Shown here one piece after another: positions 27,252-36,349 of a stretch of DNA of 64,000 nucleotides (the stretch's first letter is position 1; each line of letters begins with the position of its first letter). The DNA comes from Clostridium estertheticum (GTDB lineage: Bacteria; Bacillota; Clostridia; Clostridiales; Clostridiaceae): NCBI RefSeq assembly GCF_011065935.2, contig NZ_JAAMNH020000001.1, forward strand, positions 2,873,001 to 2,937,000. Reading direction: 5' to 3'. The position numbers and the translations under genes are program-made. The notes under the pieces were generated by a model. It was not told the origin of the DNA and searched no databases. It saw only the letters and a list, made by a program, of their open reading frames with translations.

Positions 27252-28073
27252 ATGATAGTTAATACAGAAATTTTAGACGCATATTTAACTGAAAAGTCTT
27301 TAAAAGGAGTTAAGGACCACTGGATATTTAATTCTATTGTTGAAGGACAATATATATTTGAAGAACCCAAGGATGTAGATGAAGTTAAATTAAGAGCTAT
27401 TTGTAAAATATTGGTTGATGAATTAAAAAACTTTCAACCGTTAAATAAATGTTTATGGCAACAATTTTATGGTGATATGCAGGTGCCAGATACAATATAT
27501 GTATATTTAATTGTTGGTTCACCAAATCCTTATGATGCAATGGTTAGAGAAGATGCAAAAGGTAATAATTGCGTTATTTTTGACTTGCTTAGAATAAGTT
27601 CATATTCTGAAGATGTATCTAAAATATCAGATATAGTATCAAGTTTTGTTACACATGAAATATCTCATATTCTTACTAATAATGTATACCCTTGTTCAGC
27701 CATTGAGAATTCACTATTTGATAATTTAAAACAAATTGTATTTGATGAAGGAATTGCACACTTTTTGTCATTCAAAGATGATATTTTATCAATTGACTGG
27801 TACAGTGATGAAATGAATATAAGGCGAAAAAACTCATATCAAATGTTAATTAACGTATTAAAAAATAATTCTAATGTTGATAAAAAACAAATATTAGAAA
27901 GATCAAATAGTGGTTTGTATTGGGAAAAATTCGGGGCTATTTCAGGAATCTTTGCAATTATTGATTATTACAACTCTAATGACAAAGATATAAAAGTATT
28001 TAAGTATATATTCAAAAAAGGGCCTGATTTACTAATTGATTTTATTTTCAATAATAAAATCATTGATTCATAA
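27252..28073 (+). CDS. Putative zinc metalloprotease-like protein (HExxH)
   Basis: A 273-residue protein without signal peptide. HEISH at 135-139 is the zincin motif, and DEGIAHF (165-171) supplies a plausible third ligand (E166), a gluzincin-like layout. The overall family is not recognised. ATG follows GGGGGAG. The next gene, 155 bases on without an attC-like site between, is a membrane metalloprotease, so the two may share a cassette. Confidence 0.65.
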   Translation: MIVNTEILDAYLTEKSLKGVKDHWIFNSIVEGQYIFEEPKDVDEVKLRAICKILVDELKNFQPLNKCLWQQFYGDMQVPDTIYVYLIVGSPNPYDAMVREDAKGNNCVIFDLLRISSYSEDVSKISDIVSSFVTHEISHILTNNVYPCSAIENSLFDNLKQIVFDEGIAHFLSFKDDILSIDWYSDEMNIRRKNSYQMLINVLKNNSNVDKKQILERSNSGLYWEKFGAISGIFAIIDYYNSNDKDIKVFKYIFKKGPDLLIDFIFNNKIIDS

Positions 28074-28227
28074 TGTACTTATATTATTTAATATTTAGTT
28101 AGAATCAAAATTTATTAATTATGAATCATAGTAGAATAATATATGTTATTTATTAAATACGATTATAACAATATTCTCTTATAATAAAGAGTAGTAACAA
28201 TTCATAGCGTTTAAGGGGGGGATTAAT

Positions 28228-28860
28228 GTGGCAGATAGTGAAATTTTAATTGAGACAATTATTGTAATTGGTATAACCATTATATTGTCTACAATATTTA
28301 AAGATTATGGATCAGTAATCATCATTATTCTAGTAGTGTTCTTTCTTATTGAAAGTAGAATAAGGCATCGCTCTTGGGTTAGTATTGGATTCAATGTTAA
28401 AGATACTTTAATTAACGCAAGAAAAAATTGGTGTGTGGTTGTTTTCGTGGGAATTATTTTGCCACTATTAATATTTTTTATTGCAAAGCAATTTGTACCA
28501 GAATTTATAACACATGTCAAATCTAGATTGCCATTAAATATTAATGCTATTATACCAGCAATAATAGCCATTACAATTGGTACATTTTTAGAAGAAGTTA
28601 TTTTTAGAGGATTTATTCAAGAAAGGTTAAGCTGGTTCATAGGTACTCCAATTGCCATTATTATTACTTCTATTTTATTTGCTTTTATGCATATTTCAAA
28701 AGGAAGTTTTAAGATTGTAACGTTTGATTTGACTGGAATATTTATTGATAGCATATTTTATGGAATTATTTTTTCGAAAACAAAGAATATATTTGCTTCA
28801 TGGTCTGTTCACTATATGAGCGATCTTGTTGCTCTGTTATGTTTCTTATTTTTTATTTAA
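28228..28860 (+). CDS. CPBP-family intramembrane metalloprotease
   Basis: A 210-residue integral membrane protein with about six hydrophobic segments. The family motifs are EEVIFRG (E122, E123, R127) and FMHISKG (H155), with a further His at SVHYMSD near 193. Bacterial CPBP proteases include bacteriocin-immunity proteins. GTG start at 28228 after seven Gs. Confidence 0.9.
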   Translation: MADSEILIETIIVIGITIILSTIFKDYGSVIIIILVVFFLIESRIRHRSWVSIGFNVKDTLINARKNWCVVVFVGIILPLLIFFIAKQFVPEFITHVKSRLPLNINAIIPAIIAITIGTFLEEVIFRGFIQERLSWFIGTPIAIIITSILFAFMHISKGSFKIVTFDLTGIFIDSIFYGIIFSKTKNIFASWSVHYMSDLVALLCFLFFI

Positions 28861-28984
28861 GGCGTTTCTATATATTTTGCATTATAATTATTGGAATAAA
28901 CTAAAAAATTGATTAACGTTAGTACAACCTAATATTCTGTTATATCCCGATAATGTAGATGATTATGGTTTTATGAAGACAAAG

Positions 28985-29200
28985 TGAAGTACGTCTTTGT
29001 TATACCTATAAGCAGGCTTCTAAACTTGAAAGGGAACAACTTTATAGAGCCTTAGGGCAGGCTTATTCAAGTATTCATAATATAGGAAATGAATGGGCAG
29101 TCGTTTGGGATGGAGATACACGTAAAGAAAAAATACTCAATTCATCCTCGAAGTTTTACAATTATGCTGAGATTCATAATGGTAGTGCGAAGTGATGGAC
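28985..29200 (+). pseudogene. Decayed gene fragment
   Basis: An open stretch reading YKQASKLEREQLYRALGQAY and NEWAVVWDGDTRKEKILNSS can be followed from about 29000 to a TGA near 29193, with no start or ribosome site. The family is not recognised. It ends shortly before an attC-like right half. Bases 28861-28984 hold nothing. Confidence 0.35.
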
Positions 29201-29248
29201 AAGCTATACAGGCAAATTTATGTTTTAAACTAAGAAAATCAAAGAATA

Positions 29249-29315
29249 CGCCAAGGCACATTCCTTCCAAGCGCGTCGCGCTAGGACTTAGGAACGTCGG
29301 CAACAAGGAATATTA
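29249..29315 (+). repeat. attC-like right half, A family
   Basis: CGCCAAGGCACATTCC, hairpin AAGCGCGTCGCGCT, then GAACGTCGGCAACAAGGAAT and ATTAGGC; the core is ATTAGGC rather than GTTAGGC. Confidence 0.7.
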
Positions 29316-29349
29316 GGCTTCATACTAATTAAAGGAAAAGGTGATAAAC

Positions 29350-30138
29350 ATGGAAAAATTAATTGAACTGAATACCGACAACATTTCAGAAGAACACATT
29401 TGCTGTGCTATTTCTGATAAGAAATGTAAAGAAAGCTATGGACTAAAAAAAGATTGGCTAAAAAAAGAATTTGCTAATGGCTATGTTTTCCGAAGAATTG
29501 ATGCGAGAGCAAAAGTTTTTATTGAATATGGACCTGCTGAAATGGGCTGGGTTCCTGTAGATGCACCAAATTATCTAATGGTAAACTGTTTTTGGGTTTC
29601 TGGACAATATAAAGGACAGGGTTATGGAAAGGAATTGTTGAAAACCACTATTGAAGATGCAAGAAGTCAAGGAAAAAGTGGATTGGTTACGGTTGTTGGA
29701 ACAAAGAAATTCCATTTTATGAGTGACACAAAATGGCTTTTGAAACAAGGATTTGTAGATTGCCAGAGAATATCATCCGGTTTCAGCCTTTTAGTGATGA
29801 AAATTGACCCCGATGCTGAAACACCTAAGTTTAAAGAATCTGTAATCAGTGGCGAATGCCCTGACAAAAAAGGAATAGTTGTATATTTTTCAAATAGATG
29901 TCCATTTGCAGAATTTCATGCAAAGACTTCTTTGATTGAAACAGCTACTAAAAGGAATTTGCCCTACAAGATTATTAAACTTGAAACAATTGAACAGGCC
30001 CAATCAGCACCAAGTCCTGCGACTATTTTCACTTTATTCTTTGATGGAAAGTTTATTACAACAGATATAAGTGTCTGCATGGAGAGCCGCTTTGACAAAT
30101 TATTAGAAAAAGAATTGCAAGGAAGTACGAACGCCTAA
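29350..30138 (+). CDS. YoaP-like acetyltransferase with thioredoxin-like tail
   Basis: A 262-residue protein with an N-terminal GNAT domain (NCFWVSGQYKGQGYGKELLK, about residues 75-95) and a C-terminal domain (KKGIVVYFSNRCPFAEFHAK ... PSPATIFTLFFDGKFIT) as in B. subtilis YoaP, where the second domain resembles a glutaredoxin fold. ATG 29350 is chosen over 29341 for spacing to AAGGTGAT. The stop codon lies in the core of the next site. Confidence 0.85.
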   Translation: MEKLIELNTDNISEEHICCAISDKKCKESYGLKKDWLKKEFANGYVFRRIDARAKVFIEYGPAEMGWVPVDAPNYLMVNCFWVSGQYKGQGYGKELLKTTIEDARSQGKSGLVTVVGTKKFHFMSDTKWLLKQGFVDCQRISSGFSLLVMKIDPDAETPKFKESVISGECPDKKGIVVYFSNRCPFAEFHAKTSLIETATKRNLPYKIIKLETIEQAQSAPSPATIFTLFFDGKFITTDISVCMESRFDKLLEKELQGSTNA

Positions 30139-30190
30139 CAACGCACTCAAGTTCGCTATGGCTTAGGAACGTTTTGAGTGCAAAACGTTA
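30136..30190 (+). repeat. Compact attC-like site, 55 bp
   Basis: GCCTAAC at the left and GTTAAGT at the right fit RYYYAAC and GTTRRRY exactly. GCACTCAA pairs with TTGAGTGC; the inner part is only a short loop. This is the clearest minimal attC-type site in the window. Its TAA is the stop codon of the preceding gene. Confidence 0.9.
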
Positions 30191-30293
30191 AGTGAAATTG
30201 TTCACAAAGAGACCGCGCGTCCTGCGTGAATTGAGAGGGAAGGGTTTGAAGAACAAGAATATTGGTTATTTTAATTAGGAAAGGGGTTTTAAA

Positions 30294-30857
30294 GTGGACG
30301 TAATCGAAACTATTTATAAAAGAAGAAGTATAAGAAATTATTTAGATAAGCAAGTTGAAAAAGATACGATTATAACTTTGTTGAAGGCTGCTACAGCTGC
30401 ACCGACGGCAGCAAATTGTCAACCGTGGGAGTTTATAGTTATTGATGAGACTGAAAAACTTTCTGAACTGAAAGATAAATTGATTTTTGCGAGATACAAT
30501 GCACCTGTTGCTATTGTTGTGTGTGGGAATATGAAATTATCTTTTAAAGGCCCATCTCAAGAAATGTGGGTTCAAGATTGCAGTGCGGCGATAGAAAATA
30601 TTTTGATTGCAGCAACAAGTATTGGGCTTGGTTCAGTTTGGATAGGCATACACCCTCTTGAAAGCAATACAAAGATATTAAAAAAAATACTCAATATGCC
30701 TGAATATGTTACTCCACTCGGTATTGTATATGTTGGATATTCTGCAGAGGAAAAAGATGCGAGAACACGGTTTAATGAGAAAAGAGTATATTGGCAGGAG
30801 TATGAACCTAGCCGTAAACACAAGACAAAGGATAAGCCTGTTATAGGGCATTACTAG
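30294..30857 (+). CDS. Nitroreductase-family protein
   Basis: A 187-residue FMN-binding fold: IYKRRSIRNYLDKQVEKD at the N-terminus (phosphate-binding Arg-Arg-Ser), AAPTAANCQPWEFIVI, then DCSAAIENILIAATSIGLGSVW and LGIVYVGYSAE. It is expected to be a homodimeric NAD(P)H-dependent reductase of nitro compounds or quinones. GTG start after AAAGGGG. Confidence 0.9.
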   Translation: MDVIETIYKRRSIRNYLDKQVEKDTIITLLKAATAAPTAANCQPWEFIVIDETEKLSELKDKLIFARYNAPVAIVVCGNMKLSFKGPSQEMWVQDCSAAIENILIAATSIGLGSVWIGIHPLESNTKILKKILNMPEYVTPLGIVYVGYSAEEKDARTRFNEKRVYWQEYEPSRKHKTKDKPVIGHY

Positions 30858-30895
30858 AGGTTTTAGGTGGTGTTTATACACAGAATGAAAAGATA

Positions 30896-31057
30896 ATGTC
30901 AATAACAAAAAGTACTTTAGTAATAGGAATTGATATCGCTAGCAATTTCAGTAAATGTATAGATGAACCAGCCCCGCTCATCAAAGAATTATTTACTCAT
31001 ACTTCCTTAAGATATGCAGACTTTTGGTGTAGATACTCTCTTAATTTACTTGCCTGA
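30896..31057 (+). pseudogene. Possible IS110-type transposase N-terminal remnant
   Basis: A 53-codon frame starting MSITKSTLVIGIDIASN, like the opening of IS110 transposases (VxGIDxA). After that it loses the family pattern and stops. No ribosome site or repeats were found. A weak call; it marks the border of the next, different-looking block. Confidence 0.3.
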
Positions 31058-31121
31058 TTATTGTAATATCTAAGTATAGAAAAAACATTATCAAGCTTTA
31101 AGAAAAAAGGAGTGTTGTAAA

Positions 31122-31904
31122 ATGAAAAGTAAATTATTCACCAGCGTTCTCTCAGTATGTGTTACTCTTATGCTCATATCAGGCTCAAGCGTAAATGCCG
31201 AAATGTTGAAAAAGAACAGCTATGTTGAAAAGAAGGGCATAACCATTGAATACTTCGGACATTCAAGCTTTGGAATAAGCGACAGTGATGGTATGAAAAT
31301 CGTTACAGATCCATATGATCCAATATTGGGATATACATTCCCAAGTATTTCAACCCAGATACTTACTGTAAGTCATGACCACTTTGACCATAACAACGTG
31401 GCTGCGCTTAAGGGATACAAACAGCTAATCAATGCCACCACTGGCAGCTTTACAAATGGAGACATTAAGGTAAGAGGGTTCGCCTCCTGGCATGACACTA
31501 CAGAAGGAAGTGAAAGAGGCCCAAACACCATATACACCTACGAAATAAACAAGATTAAAGTATGCCATCTTGGAGACTTGGGACATGAACTTTCAGCGGA
31601 ACTCATCAAAAGCATTGGAGAGATCGATGTATTGATGATACCCGTTGGAGGCACCTTTACAATAAATTCAGATGAAGCCATTAAAGTAATCAACAGCATA
31701 AACCCCAAGATTGTTATACCAATGCACTATGGAACTGATGTTTCAAGACCAATATTTGAAGACTACCTGGCTCCCGTGGATGATTTCACTTCAAAGATTA
31801 AGCTTGAGGGATGGGAAATCGAAAACATTGATAACCTTACACTTACCAAGCAGATGCTTAACACCTTAAAGTCTAAAAAGGTATTTGTGTTAAATTACAA
31901 CTAA
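31122..31904 (+). CDS. Secreted MBL-fold metal-dependent hydrolase
   Basis: A 260-residue protein with a signal peptide (about residues 1-26: KSKLFTSVLSVCVTLMLI, then NA-E). The metal site is SHDHFDH, with GDLGH and MPVGGTFT typical of the UlaG-like/L-ascorbate-6-phosphate lactonase group. Exported or membrane-attached. AAAAAGGAGTG precedes the ATG; a good terminator follows. Base composition is less AT-rich than in surrounding genes, and there is no adjoining attC-like site. Confidence 0.85.
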   Translation: MKSKLFTSVLSVCVTLMLISGSSVNAEMLKKNSYVEKKGITIEYFGHSSFGISDSDGMKIVTDPYDPILGYTFPSISTQILTVSHDHFDHNNVAALKGYKQLINATTGSFTNGDIKVRGFASWHDTTEGSERGPNTIYTYEINKIKVCHLGDLGHELSAELIKSIGEIDVLMIPVGGTFTINSDEAIKVINSINPKIVIPMHYGTDVSRPIFEDYLAPVDDFTSKIKLEGWEIENIDNLTLTKQMLNTLKSKKVFVLNYN

Positions 31905-31916
31905 TAAATCATGACC

Positions 31917-31952
31917 ATGAGCGGGAAGTTAAAATTCCACGCTCATTTTTTT
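31917..31952 (+). terminator. Rho-independent terminator
   Basis: ATGAGCGGGAA - loop - TTCCACGCTCAT with one unpaired A, followed by a T-run. It closes the MBL hydrolase transcript. Confidence 0.85.
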
Positions 31953-32081
31953 ATGTTGAAATAACTTTATGTACTACCTGTTTGCTTTCCATCCACCTAT
32001 AAATAACATTTATTGCAACTAAGTGGATAATATAGTAAAATATATCTATATATGCAATATCGGGATAAGAGGAGGATAGAC

Positions 32082-32972
32082 ATGGAATTTTTCACCATGG
32101 ATGAGAAAAGAAAAATTGGACTTCCGTTGTATTTAGAAAAAAACGAGGATTTTACCTGCTCGAGCCATTCAATGTTCAGGCTCATATTCATATATGAGGG
32201 AACCGGAATACTTAAAATGAATGATAATCGGATTCTCTTTATGGCTCCAACAGTTCTATGCCTTCATGAAAAGGATACTCTGACCGTGGAGCAATTCCAT
32301 AACGTAAAGGCTAAAACCATTTATTTCGATCCTGTGGTTATTAATAATATTTTTACGCTGGAAAGGTTAAGGGGAAATCCAGAGGACTTGTCTCAAACTG
32401 AGTTTGCGGACTATTGTCTGTTAAGTCCCTTTTTAATCGGACCGGACAGGAGTGGCGAAATAATTCAAGTTGGCCTAACCGCTGAAAAAAGGATTATGGT
32501 TTTTTTAGATCGTTTAGGCAATGAACTTGATACATTAGACAATAACTTCTGGCGATGCAGAAGCAGATCAATTATATATGAAATATTGTCTTTCCTTCAG
32601 TATTTATACACTGAAATGGAGATAGACAATAATTATAAGGTGCTTGAAAGTGAAAGTGAAACCGATAAGGTTATTCTATACATACATGCTAATTATGAAC
32701 AGAAGATTACCCTGAATCACCTTACTGAAGTCTTTCACATTAACAAAACAACACTTTCCGAGGAGTTTGCCAAGGTGACCGGGGTGTCTGTCATAGACTA
32801 CCTCATCAGACTCAGAATAAAGATAGCCTCAATACTTTTGAGCCAAACTTCCATTCCCATAAGTGAAATTCTCTATAGAACTGGGTTTAATGACAGCACG
32901 CACTTTGGTAGGATGTTCCGTAAATACACAGGTTTTTCACCCTCTCAATACAGAAGGAGTAAATCTTCCTAG
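32082..32972 (+). CDS. AraC-family transcriptional regulator
   Basis: A 296-residue protein with an N-terminal cupin-like sensing domain and two C-terminal helix-turn-helix motifs (ITLNHLTEVFHINKTTLSEEF and IPISEILYRTGFNDSTHFGR), ending FSPSQYRR as in the family. ATG 32082 has GAGGAGG at proper spacing. It probably controls the MBL hydrolase gene upstream or a gene elsewhere. Composition matches the MBL gene, and the pair appears to be a block of separate origin. Confidence 0.9.
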   Translation: MEFFTMDEKRKIGLPLYLEKNEDFTCSSHSMFRLIFIYEGTGILKMNDNRILFMAPTVLCLHEKDTLTVEQFHNVKAKTIYFDPVVINNIFTLERLRGNPEDLSQTEFADYCLLSPFLIGPDRSGEIIQVGLTAEKRIMVFLDRLGNELDTLDNNFWRCRSRSIIYEILSFLQYLYTEMEIDNNYKVLESESETDKVILYIHANYEQKITLNHLTEVFHINKTTLSEEFAKVTGVSVIDYLIRLRIKIASILLSQTSIPISEILYRTGFNDSTHFGRMFRKYTGFSPSQYRRSKSS

Positions 32973-33050
32973 ATCGAACAGAAATTTAAATTCACTCTCT
33001 CGATAATGAAACCTCGGGCTTAATCCTGGGGCTTCTGGTTACACTTCCTA

Positions 33051-33120
33051 TAACAAAAAATTACCATTCAGCTTGGCTTGAAAAGATAGCCAAGCAAATA
33101 AATCCACTTAAGAAGGATTT
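33051..33120 (+). repeat. attC-like left half, degenerate
   Basis: TAACAAAAAATTACCATTCA then GCTTGGCTTGAAAAGATAGC and CAAGC. No right arm follows. Confidence 0.55.
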
Positions 33121-33230
33121 GTGGGATTTGAACTCAAAATTATTAAAGAAAAAAGTATATTCATTTGCCCCCTATATGCCTAAATATAAGATATATGCTG
33201 AAACAGGTTACAAGTGGGATAATATCAGCG

Positions 33231-33290
33231 AGGGATAGCTGGAGTAGGTCTTGCTCAAAGTGTAGTGGCTAAACTCCGTATAACAAAATG
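33231..33290 (+). repeat. A-family flank ending at a cut site tip
   Basis: The repeated flank (GGAGTAGGTCTTGCTCAAAG ... GTGGCTAAACTCCGTA) runs into TAACAAAATG and stops there; the remainder of the site is deleted and the next gene's leader begins. Confidence 0.75.
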
Positions 33291-33329
33291 ATAGTTATTA
33301 TATTTTGAAAATTAAAGGGGTTGATGCAG

Positions 33330-33791
33330 ATGGATCACATATTTGTTGCTGAGGGGTATGAAGCAAGTGAATTAAGTAGGTTAGCAATTGAATCGGAGTC
33401 ATTTTGGGGTTGTGATTCTGATTTTATGGATAAATTTAAGATTATTTATCAAGTAACTGAGGAGTTTATTAGAAAAAATCCAACATTTATTCTTTATGAA
33501 AATGGCAAAATTATTGGATTTTATGCCATTTTAGTTAATGCGGAAGAAAGTACAATAGAATATTTTTATATTAAACCTCAATGTATAGGAAAAGGATATG
33601 GGAAAAAAATGTGGAACCATTTAACAAATTATTGTAAAAAGCATAATATAACTAATTTAACACTAGTAACAAGTCCACAAGCTAAAGAATTTTATGAAAA
33701 AATGGGAGCTATACAGATAGGTGAAGTAGAATCTATTTTGAAAAATGGACGGAAAATTCCAATACTTAAGTGTAACTTTGCAGATGTTTAA
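33330..33791 (+). CDS. GNAT acetyltransferase
   Basis: A 153-residue protein with IEYFYIKPQCIGKGYGKKMW (acetyl-CoA loop) and LVTSPQAKEFYEKMGAIQIG. ATG 33330 is chosen over TTG 33321 and ATG 33324 by distance to AAAGGGG. A right half-site begins 5 bases after the stop. Substrate unknown. Confidence 0.85.
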   Translation: MDHIFVAEGYEASELSRLAIESESFWGCDSDFMDKFKIIYQVTEEFIRKNPTFILYENGKIIGFYAILVNAEESTIEYFYIKPQCIGKGYGKKMWNHLTNYCKKHNITNLTLVTSPQAKEFYEKMGAIQIGEVESILKNGRKIPILKCNFADV

Positions 33792-33795
33792 TTTA

Positions 33796-33859
33796 CCAAG
33801 GCACATTCCCCAGCCCAAGTGCAGTCAGCGCTGGGAAACGTCGGCAACACGATACGTTA
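33796..33859 (+). repeat. attC-like right half, A family
   Basis: ACCAAGGCACATTCCC, hairpin AAGTGCAGTCAGCGCT, then GAAACGTCGGCAACACGATA and CGTTATACG. Confidence 0.75.
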
Positions 33860-34020
33860 TACGGGATTTTACAATAAAAGAGCGGCTACTTACGAGTTTA
33901 CAAATCAGTAAACATGAAAAATATTACATGGGAAAGAGGAGTAGCAGGTTTCACTTGATTGAGATGTAGTTATACTAAAATATGAAATATGATTATTTAT
34001 ATTTGAAAAGGAGAAAAGTA

Positions 34021-34464
34021 ATGAAAATTAAGATAATGACAACAAACGATTACGAAAAAGTATATCAATTATGGTCTAGTACAAGTGGAATGGGAATGAG
34101 AAGTTTAGATGATTCAAAAGAAGGAATATCTAAATTTTTATTAAGAAATCCTACATCAAATTTTGTAGCTATGATTAACGGTGAAGTAGTTGGAATAATA
34201 CTATGTGGTCATGATGGACGTAGAGGATATATTTATCACACTGCTGTTAAAAGCAATTATCGAGGTCAAGGCATAGGAAAATCTTTGCTTGAAGCAGTAT
34301 ATTATGCCTTAGAACAAGAAGGAATCAATAAAGCAGGATTAGTTGTTTTCAAAACTAATGAAATTGGAAATTCATTTTGGCAATCACAAGGGTGGGAAGA
34401 AAGAACGGACTTGAATTATTATAGTAAAGTACAAAGCTATAAACAAATAGATACCTATAAGTAA
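34021..34464 (+). CDS. GNAT acetyltransferase, YpeA-like
   Basis: A 147-residue protein: GYIYHTAVKSNYRGQGIGKSLL is the acetyl-CoA loop, and NEIGNSFWQSQGWEERTDLNYY the C-terminal part, matching the YpeA group. AAAAGGAG precedes ATG 34021. Followed 53 bases later by a membrane-protein gene with no site between. Confidence 0.85.
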   Translation: MKIKIMTTNDYEKVYQLWSSTSGMGMRSLDDSKEGISKFLLRNPTSNFVAMINGEVVGIILCGHDGRRGYIYHTAVKSNYRGQGIGKSLLEAVYYALEQEGINKAGLVVFKTNEIGNSFWQSQGWEERTDLNYYSKVQSYKQIDTYK

Positions 34465-34517
34465 TGTGTGTAAAATGAATATGTTTATATTTAAGTTAAA
34501 TTTAAAGGGGTGGGAAG

Positions 34518-34970
34518 GTGAATAAAAATATTTTGTTATCGTTATCATTATTAATTGCTTCTTATTTTGTGGTAACGTTTGTTGGTTTTATTCATATGAT
34601 TATTTTGAATCGTTGTTTTAGTGTGCCTAGTGCTAAACAAGCTGGAGTGCCAATGTCAAAATCGCCAGCTTATCATGCCTCTATTCCATATCACCCAGTT
34701 TATAACCTTTTGATATTTCCATGCTTTGCGCTGATTTATTTGATACAAGTAAATCCAGTAAATTTATGGCATGAAATGTTAGTGACGGGAATTACCTGGG
34801 CAGTAGTTTCAATAATAATTGATTACATAGGATGGGTAGCAATTCCTCATGCATGGAGATTAACCTATAAAGAATTTTATATAGACTATCAACCATGGAT
34901 AACATTTATTTATATAATTATATTTAGTAGCCCATTTATTGCAGGAATTATTTTGCATTATATATTATAA
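34518..34970 (+). CDS. Multi-pass membrane protein of unknown function
   Basis: 150 residues with four hydrophobic segments (about 5-28, 60-78, 88-106, 125-147). GTG start after GGGGTGGGAAG. Conserved-looking polar spots are YHASIPYHPVYN and YKEFYIDYQPW. I do not recognise the family. Confidence 0.6.
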   Translation: MNKNILLSLSLLIASYFVVTFVGFIHMIILNRCFSVPSAKQAGVPMSKSPAYHASIPYHPVYNLLIFPCFALIYLIQVNPVNLWHEMLVTGITWAVVSIIIDYIGWVAIPHAWRLTYKEFYIDYQPWITFIYIIIFSSPFIAGIILHYIL

Positions 34971-35048
34971 ATAAATATTTTTTTTATTAATGCACATTTG
35001 TAAAATATGAGTAATATGATGTTAACATTAGGAATATGGGGGGAGCTT

Positions 35049-35498
35049 ATGAATTTAAGAAAGGTAATTCGGAAAAAGCCTAGAAATATTAATGGAGCTG
35101 GAATCTTATTAATAGACAGAGATAAGAAAGTGCTACTACAACTTAGAACTGATAGTAATTCTTGGGGTATTCCAGGTGGTTGCCTTAATATTGGGGAATC
35201 TTTAGAAATTGCTGCAAAAAGAGAAGTCTATGAAGAAACAGGACTTATAGTTGATGACTTACAATTATTTAATGTTTACTCAGGAGATGAACAACATTGG
35301 ATTTATCCTGATGGCAACGAAGTATATATTATTAATAATGTATTTATTTCTAATAGTTTTCATGGAATTTTGAAGGCTGATGAAATAGAAAGTAAAGAAG
35401 TTAAATTTTTTGATATAAATAATATACCTACAGAAATTATCCCAACAAACATTCCTATTTTAAAAGATTTAAAAAATAGAATTGATAAGTATTTTTAA
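35049..35498 (+). CDS. Nudix hydrolase
   Basis: A 149-residue protein with a full Nudix box: GGCLNIGESLEIAAKREVYE then ETGLIV. The N-terminus NINGAGILLIDRDKKVLLQL and WGIPGG are typical. ATG 35049 has GGGGGGAG just ahead. Likely hydrolyses a nucleotide derivative. Confidence 0.9.
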   Translation: MNLRKVIRKKPRNINGAGILLIDRDKKVLLQLRTDSNSWGIPGGCLNIGESLEIAAKREVYEETGLIVDDLQLFNVYSGDEQHWIYPDGNEVYIINNVFISNSFHGILKADEIESKEVKFFDINNIPTEIIPTNIPILKDLKNRIDKYF

Positions 35499-35694
35499 TA
35501 AAAGATATTATAATATGAATTTATAGTTTATGCTTTAACAAAGTTAACACGTAAACTTCTTATTTTATTAACAAAACCCTAAGAGTAGAAAAAGAGTAAT
35601 GGATTAAAAGTTTTGGATTGGTTTTATTAAGACACAAACATATAAAAATTGCGAAATAAATTAATGTTATATATGTGAATGGAGGGATGATGTA

Positions 35695-35949
35695 ATGGAT
35701 GACTTATCCATGTTGCCTAACATTGGAAAAATAGTTGAGCAACAACTAAATGAAGTTGGAGTAGAAACGGTTAAACAATTAATTGAGCTTGGAAGTAAGC
35801 AAGCTTGGTTAAGAATAAAAGGTATTGATGACTCTGCTTGTATAAATAGGTTATATGGTTTAGAAGGCGCAATACAGGGAATTCGATGGCATAATCTTTC
35901 AGAAGAAGTAAAAAGCGAGTTAAAAGAGTTTTATAATACTTTTAAATGA
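35695..35949 (+). CDS. TfoX C-terminal domain protein
   Basis: An 84-residue protein matching the C-terminal domain of TfoX/Sxy (MLPNIGKIVEQQLNEVGVET, IKGIDDSACINRLYGLEGAI and GIRW). In proteobacteria TfoX activates competence; stand-alone C-terminal domains are common in Firmicutes and have no settled role. GGAGGGATGATGTA precedes the ATG. Confidence 0.85.
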   Translation: MDDLSMLPNIGKIVEQQLNEVGVETVKQLIELGSKQAWLRIKGIDDSACINRLYGLEGAIQGIRWHNLSEEVKSELKEFYNTFK

Positions 35950-35984
35950 TTGTAGGATTTGTAGGAATAAAGATGTTTAAATGA

Positions 35985-36128
35985 AGATGTGGCATATGCT
36001 GTAACAGCTGTGAACGTAAGGAGAAAGTAAATTGTAATGGGTGTCTCAATATGTCAGCTCCATTTTGGCACTATAACCCGTTACCTACGATTGAACAATG
36101 TAAAAAATGGATGAGAGAAAATGTGTGA
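35985..36128 (+). pseudogene. DUF3795-like Cys-rich fragment
   Basis: An open frame reading RCGICCNSCERKEKVNCNGC, then PLPTIEQCKKWMRENV, like the two ends of DUF3795 proteins. The middle Cys-rich part is missing and the start ATG is out of frame by one base, so it is an internally deleted remnant. Confidence 0.55.
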
Positions 36129-36256
36129 GCTTAGTCTAGATTCAATTTTACTTAACATTATTATAATATTGAATCACAATCAATAAGCAGTATGAGTCAT
36201 ATTCAATGATAACTGTTGTTGAGTCTTATTCAAAGTGTCGTGGCTAAATCTCTGTA

Positions 36257-36291
36257 TAACAAAATTTTGCCGTATGAAACACGAAACGATA
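36257..36291 (+). repeat. Collapsed attC-like site, 35 bp
   Basis: TAACAAAATTTTGCCG joined to GAAACACGAAACGATA; left A-type arm and right B-type arm remain with almost no middle. Core GATA. The repeated A flank lies at 36160-36256. Confidence 0.7.
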
Positions 36292-36349
36292 GAGGACATC
36301 TTACTCATAGAATTGAGGAGATTTAAATTTTAGATAGGAGGACGTGAAC

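Noticed and set aside
30896..31057. Functional IS110 element
   Set aside because: Only a VIGIDIA start is seen; the rest of the transposase and element ends are missing.
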